Shown one piece after another: positions 23,770-36,502 of a stretch of DNA of 64,000 nucleotides. The notes beneath the pieces were generated by a model, which had not been told where the DNA came from, did not search any database, and worked only from the letters and a program-made list of their open reading frames with translations. Positions within the stretch are counted from its first letter, which is position 1. Each line of letters begins with the position of its first letter. The translations under genes and the position numbers were made by a program. The DNA lies in contig NC_020167.2 of assembly GCF_000224145.3 (NCBI RefSeq), forward strand, positions 1,974,113-2,038,112. The letters run 5' to 3'. Source of the stretch: Ciona intestinalis (Eukaryota > Chordata > Ascidiacea > Phlebobranchia > Cionidae).

Positions 23770-26431
23770 GGATGCAAAAAGTTTACGAACATGAAAGTGA
23801 GGAATGTAAATGCACAATGAGGTTTGGGTTTACTTTCCACCACAGGTGATTTAGTTGGTTTTTGTCGAGAATACATTTACATGCAGTATTATCATTATGT
23901 AGGTGTACATAATTTGTTCTGGGTAGTTTTGTGTACAGAGTTTTGTTCTGGTTTTTGTGTACGATATGGTGTAGTATTATGGTTGATATGTTAAGAATAA
24001 AATGCCTACAAATGTACATTATGCTGTAGTGATATTATTATTGTACTCAATATTATGTCTTGTTACAACACAAATGTGATAGATTTTAAGTAACGTATAA
24101 TATAATAGTTACTTACATCTTTACCATTTTATTTGCATGTGTGTCCCAAGATAAATACACCTAAATACGGGTTCTATTTTAAATGTTTTACAAAACTTAA
24201 ACGTCTGTTGCAGGCTGAATCAAAGAAATGTCCCGCCCTATATTACTTATCAGGATTGACATGCACTGAACAAAATGTTGTGACCAAGGGAGGTACACAA
24301 GGGCCTGCAGCCAAGCAGGGTCTTGTAATAATCACACCAGACACAAGTCCTCGTATGTTAAACTTCTTATAATTTTATAGAAAATGTTTTACACCACTCT
24401 AATATTTAAATTCTACACCAATGTTGTTTAAGATACATCATCCATTGTAATTTACAATGACTTTCTGCAATGCTGTTTTAATTTTACAATGCTATTCTAT
24501 AGGCTTCTGTATAACCCTATTTTTAACCTATCACCACCAATTTCTTACAAGTGGTAAACATACTTTTATATAAAGGCTCTCCGTATTAAAATATAAATGA
24601 TTTGTTAAGCGTAAAGGAATCATACTCATAGCAATGGTATTTCAACATGAAAAAAGTTTTCAGCAATTGAAATGGTCTATACAAGTTTAAAATAATTTAA
24701 ATTATATTATTGTTTACACTGTAAACTTGTTGCACTAATGTTCTGCATTCCAGGTGGATGCAATATTGAGGGTGAAGATGATGGATATGATTTTGGATCG
24801 GGAGCAGGTTTTTATGTTAATGCTACGGAGGAAAAATGGAAAACCAATTACAGAATGTATGCTTATGTTACCAAGGAGGTTTGTATGTGAATTGAAGTTT
24901 TCTAAACTGAAATTCATTTCTGTAAATTTTAGTTTGTAAGGTTCTCATTTATTTATATTTAGAAGTTATAACTGGCAGTTCCTTGAGGAGAACATTTTGC
25001 ATGCTGTTAATAATTTACTAAGTGTTAGGCTCCTAGTTATATTTACTGTTAAAGATAGAGATGTTAAAGTAATTTGAAAACTTGCACCAATATCTGTTTA
25101 CCAACCTATCACTTTGCTTTTAACAAAAATCGATTAGGACACCAATGTCTTCCCCAAAGATTTGGAGTTGGACGCTTGTTGCTGATACCATCGTGGTTGT
25201 TTGTGTCTTTTGGCAAGATACTACTGAAAATTGCCTAGTGGTCCATACTAAATGAAAAAATATAACTAACCCACAAGCGGCATAAGGTGTGTGAAACAAC
25301 ACTGCCATGGGAGCATAAATAAGCTGCACTAATATCAACTTACAACTAATGTAATAATGCAGTTTTTACCTACCAGCTTCCTCAAGTGATCAGCGCAAAC
25401 TTTGGAGATAAAGTTGATGGCGACAAAATGTCAATATTTGGTCACAGGTAGTTCTGCTACAATAATATGGAGTTAATTTTTAAGTTTATTACTTAGATAA
25501 AAGTAACATATTTTGACCTTTGTCCCACAGTATCAGTGCATTAGTTCATAATTTATTTGAATTCTATTTTAACAGCATGGGTGGTCATGGAGCTCTTGTC
25601 TGTGCATTAAAAGAACCTGGTAAATACAAGGTATTGACATTGAATGTGTAAAATTTAGAAAATCACAATCTACTGTGTTTTGTGTATTTACAAGCATTAA
25701 CATCGTAACATGTATTATAATTTTAGTCAGTTTCTGCATTTGCCCCAATTGTCAATCCAATGCAATGTCCATGGGGTCAAAAAGCTCTTGGTGGATACTT
25801 AGGCAGTGACAAAGAAGCACATAAAGTAAGTCTTGTAAAGTTAAAACACTTAAAGTTCAAAACTGCTGTTTCTTGTATGTGTAATTAAAAGCATCTTGTT
25901 TAGTATAATATAGTACGGTGTGCCCTTGGGGAACGATGGTACACCTTTTCATTCTATTTTTCTCATTCCAATTGGTAGTGAAAAAAAAATTTCAAGTAAT
26001 TATAAAACTTAAATCTCACGACTCTTATAGAACTTTGTTAATTGTTTAAAACATATTCAGGATATTTGAATTGTACCAAGAGTGTCCCGCTGTTTCTCAC
26101 CACAACTGTCTAATTTAATATGTTAATCCAGGAATACGACGCCTGTGAACTTGGAAAGAAATACAAAGGACCAGCACTTGATATTCTCATTGACCAGGGA
26201 ACATCTGATCAGTTTCTACAACGAGAGCTCTTACCTGACCACTTTAAGATTGTTTGTGCAGATGCAGGTATCAAGTTGAATCTACGATTTCAAGAGGTAA
26301 GACCAAATAAACTGTGCAATGGGATCTGTTTTATAATAATTACATTGCAGGGTTATGATCACAGTTATTTCTTGATGTCAACATTCATGGAAGATCATAT
26401 TAACCACCACGCAAAATATTTGAATGCTTGA
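23770..26431 (+). CDS. ESD: S-formylglutathione hydrolase (esterase D), 5' end missing
   Basis: Exons: 23770-23845 (partial), 24214-24352, 24754-24878, 25377-25447, 25576-25630, 25727-25825, 26132-26296, 26351-26431. Conserved blocks are [24 protein letters not shown]-like [28 protein letters not shown], the nucleophile elbow [33 protein letters not shown] and [14 protein letters not shown]. The last block carries the catalytic histidine, and the end HHAKYLNA matches the vertebrate C-terminus. It hydrolyses S-formylglutathione to glutathione and formate in the cytosolic formaldehyde-detoxification pathway. The first visible exon is one base short: [14 protein letters not shown]...MRF reads in one frame and VYFPPQ in the next, so there is a 1-nt frameshift around 23818-23832, probably a sequence error beside the gap. 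A candidate AATAAA at 26562 lies only 11 nt before the convergent ERCC5 stop. Confidence 0.9.
25140..25320 (+). repeat. Degenerate SINE in an ESD intron
   Basis: TTGCTGATACCATCGTGG, TTTTGGCAAGATACTACTG, TTGCCTAGTGGTCCATACTA and CATAAGGTGTGTGAAACAAC align in order with the SINE family. Confidence 0.5.
25912..26112 (-). repeat. MITE copy in an ESD intron
   Basis: Degenerate ends (TAGTACGGTGTGCCC and TCTCACCACAACTGTCTA) flank the family body (TTTTCATTCTATTTTTCTC, AATTATAAAAC, CTCACGACTCTTATAG, TTAATTGTTTAAAACA). Confidence 0.65.
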
Positions 26432-26572
26432 TTCAGCTCACATGCAACAATTATTATGTATCAATCATTCATCAGCTTGGCGCAAACACCAAATCATGAT
26501 CTTTTAATTCAAAACTAATTCAACTGCAAGTGGAAAGTTGTATTTCGTCAAAGTGCTCATTAATAAAAAAAA

Positions 26573-29500
26573 TCACAGTAATAATATGTCGTTATTTATG
26601 ATGATGTCAGATGAAGATTCCGACAATCTCAAGTCAACAACTGGTTCGGGGCTGATGGGTTTGGTTTTTTTTCTGCTGATACGTTTCCTATTATTCACTT
26701 TAGAATTGGTCTTTGGTTCCGGTTTTGCATCAATTTTCTTCTTTCTTCCTCTCTTGGGAGGTTTGCTCTCCTCCTCTTCCTCAAACTTTACAAGAGGTGT
26801 GAGGGCTCGCATCACTCGTTTACTTTTTTTTGTTTGCTTTCTCGGCAAAGGATTCGTTTTCATTGCAAAACTTGTTATATAAGTTTGTTTCCGTGTTGCC
26901 CTCTCTGCAGACTTTTTTAAAACTGGCAGCAACTCTTCATCAATTTTATTCCTAAAAATTAAAAATCCAAAATAATTTTTACCCCATCCAACATAAAACA
27001 CAAACCTTGTCCAGTGTAGTCTCTCGGTAAGATAATCACGGATACCACTGAGGTCCGGCATTCCCCACACAAACTTATCCTTTGACTCATTAACACGGGG
27101 TTTCAGGTAAGCTTCAACAACCAACTTTGACGGGAAGTTTTGTGGAACATTCAGCCGACGAAGTTCTGTTTTGATTTTCGCTTCACTAGTTGGTGGTTTC
27201 ACCTTTTCAACGATTTAAATGGTTGATTAATTTTAGAGGTCCAACTATTTTGCTATTTAACTGTGCAAGATACAGTAGGGTGGGAGAAGATGGGACACTT
27301 TTTAGGTCTATTTTCCCGTCCCATTTAGTAGTAAACGAAGAACATTCAAAGAATTATAAAACTATATCCTCACGACTTCCATAGACCACTGTTAGTTGTT
27401 TTAAACACGATCAGGATACTTAGATATTATGTGCTAAAGGTGTCCCGTCTTCCCCCACCCTACTATATATTAAATATTGTTAAATAATAAATATTATGAA
27501 GAACAGCAGATGACAACATAGGCAAATTACTAAACAATAGATAAACCTGTTTTGGACGCCCACAAAAATCAACTTAAAAATATCACATTATATTTGTCGA
27601 TATTTTAAGTTTGGTTACCTGTGCATGTGCATCATCCCACCATTGCTTAAATTTAACCAAACTTTCCATTCCTTCTCCAGGAAATTCCTTCATGATTTCC
27701 AACGCTCTAACTGGACCTACTCCTTCAAGTCCTGTTTTATAAAAATCATGTGTTTAAAAACTAAATCAAGGCAAAAAAATACCATTATTTGTAGTGTCTG
27801 CACTGCTATTCTACCAACATGTTTAGTAGTAGTGATAAAACAGTTTTAGTTGTGATAAACAAGTAAACCTTCATACATGTCTTTACATTCTACAACAAAA
27901 TATATGCTATACCTTCTGTGTAGTCACTTCCACTACACAAAGCAATGTTAATAAAGTGACTTCGTAAAAGACCAAGCTCTGCTTGTATATCAAGCAGCGA
28001 GTAACATGTTGGATCACGTTTTCGATCAAACATATCTTTGTAGACGTTCTTTCCACCAAACAACCAAACATCTGAATCCTCAGTAATCGTGCCCATAGTT
28101 AAATCATTCATGTCAAGAAACGCACACTGGGCTTCAGCTTCCTGAAACAGAATAATTCAAAGTTAGATGTTATGCTCTATTACAGTGCTACCTAAACTTC
28201 TACAAAAGTATCAATAGCATGTTGAGAAACAAAAGCAGGTTTTGTCGTAGCCCATACAAGTGGGATAATTATTTGCGCTACCAATAGCTTTTACCTTAAT
28301 TTTACAACAAGAACTTTTCATTTAAATTTTAAATGATTTATGATTATTGTCAGATTACTTCAGGATACATTCTTTTTAGAAAGGGTAATTAATCTCAAAG
28401 AATTAAATTAATGGTTTGAATTAAGTAAACATTTTGTTCCATGGGTAGTTATAGTGTTACTGGTGGAATATAATGGGGTAACCTTAGTCATAATTTTAAT
28501 CTGTTACAGAAGAACAGAATGTAGAGCACTCAACTTTGTGATACAGTACTCACTTGTGGACTGAGGACAAACGGAATTCCAAACAATCGAAGCAACTCCT
28601 GACATTCCATTGTTGCAACATCTGATACTTCTCTTGCTGCTCGTGATGCAGATTTGATCCTCTCAAGAAGAGCAGCATCTTCTGCATCCAATTTCTCTTC
28701 AAGTTCATTAATATCTTCTTTTTGCATTCCAACCCAAGGATTAGCAGCAGGAGGCAACTCTTCTAAACTGGATTTTTTAAACAATTTAAAACGTATAGAA
28801 GGTTCGGTGCCACTAATGAACAAACTATCCAGGTATTTATATCACTGTCATAGTGACATTATTTCGAACTTTTACCGCCATTATTTCAAACCTATGGCCA
28901 AACAACTAGCCCAAGTAAACATGCACCATAAAGTAAAAACCAATTGGCCCAAATTACATTGGATATTTATAATATAAAGTTCCAGCAACATTTTACCCCC
29001 CCCCCCCCACTATTACCTTTGTTGTGTAATAGGAGTCGCCTCCACACTCTGCTCTTCATCTTCCAATACTACTCCTTGTCTATCGACCACTTCCACAAAA
29101 TCATCATCACTTTCATCTAAATCTTCATTTTTCTTCAGCAGCTCTTCTTTACTAACATCCACTTTAGCAGCAGGAGCAATCTCATTTTCACAGATAACTT
29201 CTTGACCGACCACTTTTTCCGCAGATGCAGCAGTTAAAGATTTGACAAACTGATTTATATTTGTAACTGCAGAAGGTTGAACAATTTCAGGTTTTTCTAA
29301 TTTTTCCACTTCTAATGTAGGTTCCTGTTGTGTTATGACAGTATTATTCGTGGCCTCTTCTTTAATTATGTTGTCTTTCCCAAATTCACTTGAACTGTTC
29401 AATATTTCCTTAGTGGTGGTCTCTATTGGTAACATTAATGACTGAGTTGGTGACACCAAGGAATTCTCTACCTTTGGTTTCTTTGGTGACACACTGGATT

Positions 29501-32500
29501 CGACTATGCGATCATTTTGCTCAGATATTTTATTTTCAGTTTTCTTAGATATTTTATTTTCCACCAACTCAACATTTGAAGAAAGCAAATCTGCTGAATC
29601 ATCACTGCTGATATTTATAGTTTTTACTGAGTCATCACGCACAGATACTGTACTTTCTGTGTTTGATTTAACAATATCTATTTCTTCACTGAATGAAGGT
29701 AAACTATCGGATTTAAATTCCAAGTTACTTTTCAAAGAATTCATTTCTTCATACTTTTCCTCTTTTTCCACTTCTGCCTATAAAAATATTTTACAATGTA
29801 AAAAAACATACCTAAATTATGGAAGCTTAATTCTAATAAACGAAATTAAAACCATAATTTCACTGGTTAACTTCACCTTTCGCTTTTTAAGGCCTCTTAG
29901 TAGAACATAGTGCATCTTGTTGTCCGAACTGATCTGACTTATCTCCACATCTCCTTGATAGCCATGTGTGTTCGCCGATGTATGTTCACGCTTCATTTGA
30001 TTTTCAATTCCACGAATCTGAGTGGTCAGTTTTCGTTTTGCCAGAAGCCCTGGAAATAAAAGTGGTCTAACTTGTACAAAAATTGTGCGCTGATAAAGCA
30101 ATTTAATACAATTCTTTTTGTGGCATGTTTATCGAATTGACAATCAGTAAAAACCAAATAAGTTATGATGTGGAAATACTCTATTCTCTGTACCAGTACT
30201 TCCCAATCTTTTGCAGCCAAATATTAAACATTAATTAATAGTAAAAGCTACCAAAATAAACAACATTTTTTTGTTCTACACAATACAGTAATAAAACACT
30301 GAGTATTAGGCGACTGCACCAAAACCTCAAAGTTTTTCTATCAAAAATCTTACATTCCCTTTGAGTCTAAGTAAATGTACAGTGCATACACATAAAGAAT
30401 AAAAGTTGGGCATACCACTGAGCTGATAGTTCGAAAAGGAATCTGATTTATCTGGCATCGCCTCCAGCTGTGTTCGTCTTCTCTTCCTAATCTCCTGGAT
30501 GTCCATGAGAAGCTCATGTTTGATGTCTGATGGCATGGATTGAAAGTCATCCGAGTTTACATCAATCTGCATCATTTCATGGAAGTCACCCTTTGAGAAT
30601 AATGAGCTTTTTAAATGAGTTCTTAATAAATTTCATAGATTTTTTATTGACAACTGAGAAGTCACCCCCCTGTTATTAACACTTTACAGCATAACTAATC
30701 TACCTGTTTAGTTTGGTTTATATACAGAACCATAATTAACACTCATAATTAACAGTTGTAATCTAGTGTTAGTACAGTAGGCCCATTTCTTTTAATCTAG
30801 TGTTAGTACAGTAGGCCCATTTCATTTATATTTCAGGATAGGTTACAGTGAGACTTTGGCCATGGGTTCATTTACTTTTCTAAATCCACATGTGGTAAAC
30901 AAAGAAAAATTACAAAATTGTATAATCAACTTGGAAATCTAAAAAATCTTGTTATAATTACCCTAATGGGACTTATTACTTAGATACTAACAGATTGAAA
31001 TATAGGATTTAGGTACTAACAGAATTCCATCTTACTCCACAGTACTATATATACAAGCTAAAATATTTCAAATTTACCTGCATGGCTGACCCATACACAA
31101 CATCTCGTGTTTGTGATCTTTGCTTCCATTGTTCCTCTCTCTCCTCATCTGATTCCTCCATCTCTAACCCTTCCTTCATTGGAGGAAGATGAAAAATATC
31201 TTCATCTGGCTTTAAATATTTTCCTGAATACCAAAGTAGTTTATTAATGATTTAGTAAACAAGTTAAAACTACAATTGTAATGGTAATAATTATTGTTAA
31301 GTTTTTTGTGGCACCACACAGCATAGCATCAAATTATAAACCAAATTCTGGTCTAAAAAGGTACTGCTACAATGACTACATTAAAAAAAAAAAAAATTAA
31401 CTTCATACTATATTATAAAATACAATATACATATCTTGAATTTGAATATACAAATCTTTTGTATATATATATACATATTATCTATATTTAAATAAACTGC
31501 TTTGTATGTACTTTGCGAAAAAAAACAATTATAATTACAATTTAAATTATAACAACAACAACCCCAACTCCGGCCTAAATCTCAAGTCCCCAAACGAAGC
31601 ATACATCACTGTTCGACCTTGCCCACATATAATAGAACAATCATTGTCAAGTTACCTTTTGGTGGAAGTAGTTCGGATGTATCTATCGCAGTTTCATTGT
31701 TTGAATCTGTTGCTCTATCAGAACTAGAAGATCTAAGGAAAAGGTTTTTGAATAAACAACCGAAATGAGTTTTTTTTAGTAAACATTTTTTTTCTTCAGT
31801 GTAGCAGTGTATGGTGGGTACTAGGTAGTCACATCACATGTATTCTATTTTCTAAGTTCAACCACAGGTAATACAGCACTGACTTACACTTTTTCCCCAT
31901 CTTTGGATTTAATAGCAAGTTGCAAGACTTGGCGCTTTAAGTAATTTTGAAGAACCTTCTCTGAAGCATTTTTACTTTGTCTAATGTTCATATCTTTCTT
32001 CTGTCTACGTTCTTTTAATGTGCGTTGCTTCAATGCAGGGGCACCACCATCAAATACAAAGACAGGTTTAATGCCAAAGTAAAGCAACTTACAGATTCTG
32101 TGAAAGTAGGTATTAACACATAACACTAGTAGGTGGAACCAAACCAACTATTTGTATGATTATCAAAATTTTCTTAGCGTACCAACCTGTGAAATAACGT
32201 TATTAAATGAGCATTGTTGGCAGATTGACCTCTCATTCCCTTGATTGCCATGTTCAGCCATATGCTGATATCTGTTAAGCGAATAAAAATCTTAGATATT
32301 TAAACTGAAAAGTAAAAATGTGTAAAAAAATACATAAACACGGCTTGCTAATGATTTCTTTCACTCTTTACTGCTATGTTAAAGCAGTTGAACTAGAAAG
32401 CAATGTCTATATAAATAACTTGGCAAAAGCACAAAAACAAAAAGCAATTATATATTTTTTTTATATGACAGGCAAACTACAAATTAGAGTTAAACACACC

Positions 32501-32587
32501 TACAGCTAAAATCTTTCCCTCCAATGTATGAAGTTCAACTTGTCTTCCATTTCCTTCTAAAAGTTTCCATAATCCAGTTACTCCCAT
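26573..32587 (-). CDS. ERCC5: ERCC5/XPG structure-specific endonuclease
   Basis: Thirteen exons in transcript order: 32587-32500, 32271-32187, 32097-31888, 31732-31656, 31223-31078, 30590-30416, 30049-29877, 29777-29017, 28824-28554, 28141-27913, 27731-27619, 27202-27006, 26951-26573. The product is 967 aa (human 1186). The N-nuclease domain starts [16 protein letters not shown] and keeps catalytic acids in ILAVDISIWLN and FVFDGGAP. The acidic spacer is conserved at the [18 protein letters not shown] block. The I-nuclease domain has [31 protein letters not shown] and the H2TH entry SGSDYTEG. A degenerate PIP-box (QTYITSF) and basic nuclear-localisation clusters end the protein. XPG makes the 3' incision in nucleotide-excision repair together with TFIIH. 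The EAEA acids are preceded by Q where human has M. The intron at 26952-27005 is 54 nt, stop-free and a multiple of three. Confidence 0.95.
27271..27473 (-). repeat. MITE copy, well preserved, in an ERCC5 intron
   Basis: Starts AGTAGGGTGGGAGAAGATGG and ends GTCTTCCCCCACCCTACTA, i.e. near-perfect terminal inverted repeats of about 29 bp flanked by TATA-like sequence. It serves as a good reference copy. Confidence 0.85.
30755..30825. repeat. Tandem duplication in an ERCC5 intron
   Basis: AATCTAGTGTTAGTACAGTA followed by GGCCCATTTC occurs twice in direct succession. Confidence 0.8.
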
Positions 32588-33115
32588 GTTAATAACAATC
32601 GAAACTACAACTAAGGCTGGAAGATCATCATAAATAAAAGTAGAAGACTCGTACAATTTTATTTAAACAGTAAAAATACATCAAGTTTAAAAAACACATG
32701 TGACAGAAAAATGACAAGATTAAACGAAAATTTAAAAAAGTTCCAGATTTTCAAGTCCATTTTGTACTATTATACCAATACCGACTATTAATACAGTTAT
32801 ATTAATGACTTTAATGACAATATGCTAATCCTACATAAAGAACGAACAACAAAATATCATTATCTTGTTTAATGTATACTATTTCTATTATGAATTATAT
32901 CTATCTGGAGGAATCGCAATCTTTACTGGATTCAATTTGTAGGGTTTATGAATTAAATAAATATAACACTGAAGAAAACAACCCAAGGGTTCACAGAAGA
33001 AACATGCACTCTGTAAATGGGAGGTTGAGTTGACAAACATGCTCAAACATAATGCACATCAGCCTTGTTAAAAAGATAAAACAATGCAATAAACATGTGC
33101 AAGCTGGCATTTATG
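32588..33115. other. Spacer between SYS1 and ERCC5
   Basis: 528 nt, AT-rich, on the minus strand the SYS1 3' UTR followed by the ERCC5 upstream region. Nothing else seen. The spacing is larger than expected for a Ciona operon. Confidence 0.5.
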
Positions 33116-33583
33116 CTATACATCAGCTTTGCTGCCAACCAATGGAATGTCTTTCATGTCCGATTTGAAGCACAGATATTCTCCTGTTACAACCATAAGA
33201 ATAATACACAGAAGCTGGACAAGCCACCACATTAAACTCGTTGGAAAGTGGCCCGTGTAAATCCAGCAACACATAAAATGAAACAAGTGCAAAGTACACG
33301 CAAAGTCCAAACACTGTTTAGCACGTTGTACAACATACCAAAGTGCAACAGCTCCAAGTAAAGAGTTCAAAAGATGCGACACCAAAACCAATTGGTTCAC
33401 TTTCGCACTGATATGAAAAACATCTGTATCAAATACATAATGGAGGGAAGGTTGGTTGTGAATAACGAGCATGACCAAAGCTGATACTAGGCCCAGTGTT
33501 GTGTAATAAATACACTGCATTGTTATCATTTGTGACACAATAAGAGGAGGGTCCCATACAGAGCTTCGGAACTTTCCTTGCAT
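33116..33583 (-). CDS. SYS1: SYS1 Golgi-localized integral membrane protein
   Basis: Single-exon gene of 155 aa from the chosen start, against 156 in human. It begins MQGKFRSSVWDPPLIVSQM and has four hydrophobic segments. Family motifs are Q-C-I-Y-Y, RAKQCLDFACTLH, FHFMCCWIY, LMWWLVQLLCIILMVV and the end GEYLCFKSDMKDIPL. SYS1 recruits the Arf-like GTPase ARFRP1 (Arl3 in yeast) to the trans-Golgi. The frame is open for 39 further codons to a Met at 33700; that extension has no family counterpart. The sequence ACTCCCCAGCAG just upstream of Met 33583 resembles a splice acceptor, so trans-splicing just before this start is possible. No intron is visible in the coding part, which is unusual beside multi-exon neighbours. 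Confidence 0.92.
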   Translation of the reverse strand: MQGKFRSSVWDPPLIVSQMITMQCIYYTTLGLVSALVMLVIHNQPSLHYVFDTDVFHISAKVNQLVLVSHLLNSLLGAVALWYVVQRAKQCLDFACTLHLFHFMCCWIYTGHFPTSLMWWLVQLLCIILMVVTGEYLCFKSDMKDIPLVGSKADV

Positions 33584-33700
33584 GCCAGCTGCTGGGGAGT
33601 TGGTGGTAAGCTTCTGATAATGAACAAGGTTTGGAAATGCACGACCAAGCACAGCAACAATGCTTGACCAAAGACTATGCACAGGACCGGAGGCGGACAT

Positions 33701-34517
33701 CAGTCATCTATATTTTAGGTTATCAAAGAATCGTATCCTGCTACCTTCGTACTTGAAACGAAACTGTTTTTTATTAATCTAGCTTACCAAATATATAAGA
33801 TACCTGGAAACGTGGGTAGTCATATTAAATTTACAATCGGCTAGTATCACTGTGACAAGGGATATATTGGAAATAACGGAACATGCACATATAAATAAAC
33901 AGTAAAAACCAGTCAAGTTTAAGCAAGAAACCGATTAAACTTTACTACAGAATACTTATACAGTATACAGCTATACTACACCAACAAAAACTTGTGTTAT
34001 GACGTCATACTCATCAACGTCATATTTTTCACCACAGTGTATTTTGCGCGGACAAAACAAAGTAAAAAAAGAGAGCACGCATTGACACAATCATTGGTCA
34101 TAAGTACTTTTATTCAATGAGAGTTTTTATAATGTTTTTTTGTCCAAAAACGGCGCCAAATTTATTTTGTTACTATATGACGCCACGATGAAAACACAAA
34201 GTATGTTCATTAAGAAGAAATAAAGAATGAAAGCGCATCAGTCATCGCCAGAACTATATGCCAAGAAACACGAAAATGAAATCATAGAACATTGCGACTC
34301 TTTAGTTGCGCGTTTTGCATTAACGTTTTTAAAGATTCTTTTATGATTCATCTGAAATCTTCTTTGCGAAAGTGTGCACATTCATCGTATAATAGATGTC
34401 TGACGGTGATTAATGATTGAAACGGTTTAAAAGAATTCACTTTCTTAGTTTTACTGTCAGCAAGTAAACAAGTCATTCAAACTGCAAAGCTATCCGTCTT
34501 CATCAAAGTACAGCTAG
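33701..34517. other. Divergent spacer between SYS1 and the lectin-EGF gene
   Basis: About 0.8 kb between two oppositely transcribed genes. It must include both promoters. No coding sequence or recognised motif seen. Confidence 0.5.
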
Positions 34518-36502
34518 ATGGGTTTACTATCTGCTGTCGTATTTATCTTCTCTTTCGCTCATATAGTGTTAGGGCAAGGTGAGTATTATTCCTATAATTT
34601 AATAATGTTGTGATATAGCCAACCTTACGAAATTATTTTAGTGCGCACGGTAGATTATGGTAAGAATCAATTGCTATTCTACCAAGAGAGGAAAACATTT
34701 GATCAAGCGCGCCTTGCTTGCCAAAAAGACAACAACGATCTAGTTATAGTCAGGGATGCAAAATTACAAGCATTCATTACACCATACCTAAATTCTTCCA
34801 TAAACAAGTCTTTGTGGAGAGGGCCATGGGCAGTAGGTTATTGGATTGGAGGATACAGGCCAGCTGCATCGACGACGTGGTATTGGTGGGATCGTACGAT
34901 ACTTGCGTCGCAACCGCCTAGTCCAAACGAGTATAACAATTGGGTTGGAATTGAACCAAACGGAAACACAGCAAGTAAAATGTGTATTGCAATGACGCCT
35001 TACCCATCATTAGATGGCCACTCTAACATTAAAGGAGGATGGGTCGATGACGTGTGCTACGACCTCAAATATTACATTTGTACGAAAGGTTTGTGTAAAT
35101 AATACTTTAAATTATAAACGGTAAATTGATAATAAAACAACGTCTACAATTTTCGCAGATATTTGTGCGCCAAACCCATGCTTTAATGGTGGTACATGCA
35201 TGAAAGGCATGGGAGAATATCAATGCAACTGCAAACCCGGCTTTATAGGAAGTAAATGTGACGTTACTGGTTAGTAATAGGTACTTTAAAGATATTGGTC
35301 ATTAGAATTTACTATTTGTTGGTAAATTATATAGATCAATGTACAACTGCACCCTGTAATAACGGGGGGACATGTAGCATGGTTGGGAATAACTACACAT
35401 GCTCCTGTGTGTTTGGGTTCACTGGCACCAACTGTGAAAAAGGTTCGTGGGATATGAATGAAAAATTATACACATATTCAAGATACCATAATTTCATGCT
35501 ACATACCAGATTCGTGTTCGAGTTCGCCCTGTCAAAACGATGGAACATGTACTAAACTTCCAAACCATTATATCTGCTCTTGTTTAGATGGCTTCGGTGG
35601 ATATAACTGCGACAAAGCAGCACATCGTATGTATTTTTTGCCATTCTATAATCAACAGCATTCATTAAATTTTATACGCAAATCACAGAGAACTTGTTAG
35701 AATTCCCTAGCTGGATAGCACCCCTGTCCATGGTGGCCATAGCGATTTCGGCAATTTGTATACTCTCGATAATATGGATGGGTATAAGGTACGTAAATGT
35801 AAAAAATACATAGCAGAGGTATGGAGTAAGATGGGACATGTTACTCTCTTGTATCGTCTCATTTGGAAGTAAAGAAAAAAACATTTACAGGATTTACAGT
35901 CTAATAGCTCCGTGACTTTAAAGGGGTGTTTTTAATTGTTTAAAACACGACCAGAAAATTGAAATGCTAACGGTATCCCATCTTACCCCACTACTATGTA
36001 ATTTACAGGATGTATCTAGGTGATTAATTGGGCTTTTTTATACAGGATAAAAAGGTTACAGAGCACAAAGTTGTCACAACTTGAAATCGATCCGGGTTTT
36101 ATAGGTTTGTTGTGTATATTTGTGCTGTATAAAACATACGATATAATATATAGTATATGATGGGGGAGATAGGACAAATTTTCATTCTATTTTCTCGTCC
36201 ATTTGGTAGTAAACGAAGAACATTCAAAGAATTATAAAAACGTATCTTTACAACTCCAATAGACCGTTGTTAATTGTTTAAAACACCATCAAGATATTTA
36301 GATAAGGTGGGATAAAAATGTCCGATCTCCCCTACCCTACTATATACAAACTTACACATTTCTAGATGAACCAGAAACTAGCAACGAATCAGAAAAAAAA
36401 TCGGAATATGTGTGCCCTATAAAACCAAACGACAACCACCCTGGAAATCGTACAGATGATCAGCATATTTATGAAATTGCCTACAGACGCGCAGAGCCGT
36501 GA
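34518..36502 (+). CDS. Type I membrane protein: C-type lectin domain, three EGF domains, TM, cytoplasmic tail
   Basis: Eight exons (34518-34578, 34642-35088, 35159-35269, 35335-35442, 35510-35626, 35689-35788, 36046-36104, 36366-36502) give 379 residues. Signal peptide MGLLSAVVFIFSFAHIVLG. A C-type lectin domain follows, about residues 21-168, with WIGGYRP, the calcium/sugar motif E-P-N in GIEPNGN, and W-V-D-D in place of W-N-D; E-P-N is the mannose-type signature. Three EGF modules each occupy one phase 1-1 exon (DICAPNPCFNGGTC, DQCTTAPCNNGGTC, DSCSSSPCQNDGTC). The TM helix is IAPLSMVAIAISAICILSII, and the tail ends DDQHIYEIAYRRAEP. The layout recalls selectins without the CCP repeats. A role in cell adhesion or immune recognition is inference. 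Candidate AATAAA at 36675. Confidence 0.85.
35812..35998 (-). repeat. MITE copy in the lectin-EGF gene
   Basis: GGAGTAAGATGGGACATG at the left, GGTATCCCATCTTACCCCAC at the right. It lies in the intron after the TM exon. Confidence 0.7.
36155..36350 (-). repeat. MITE copy in the lectin-EGF gene
   Basis: GGGGGAGATAGGACAAATTT at the left and GTCCGATCTCCCCTACCC TACTATATAC at the right. It lies in the last intron. Confidence 0.75.

Noticed and set aside
33116..33700. SYS1 start at the upstream Met 33700
   Set aside because: The extra 39 residues have no counterpart in the family, and Met 33583 gives a length within one residue of the human protein.
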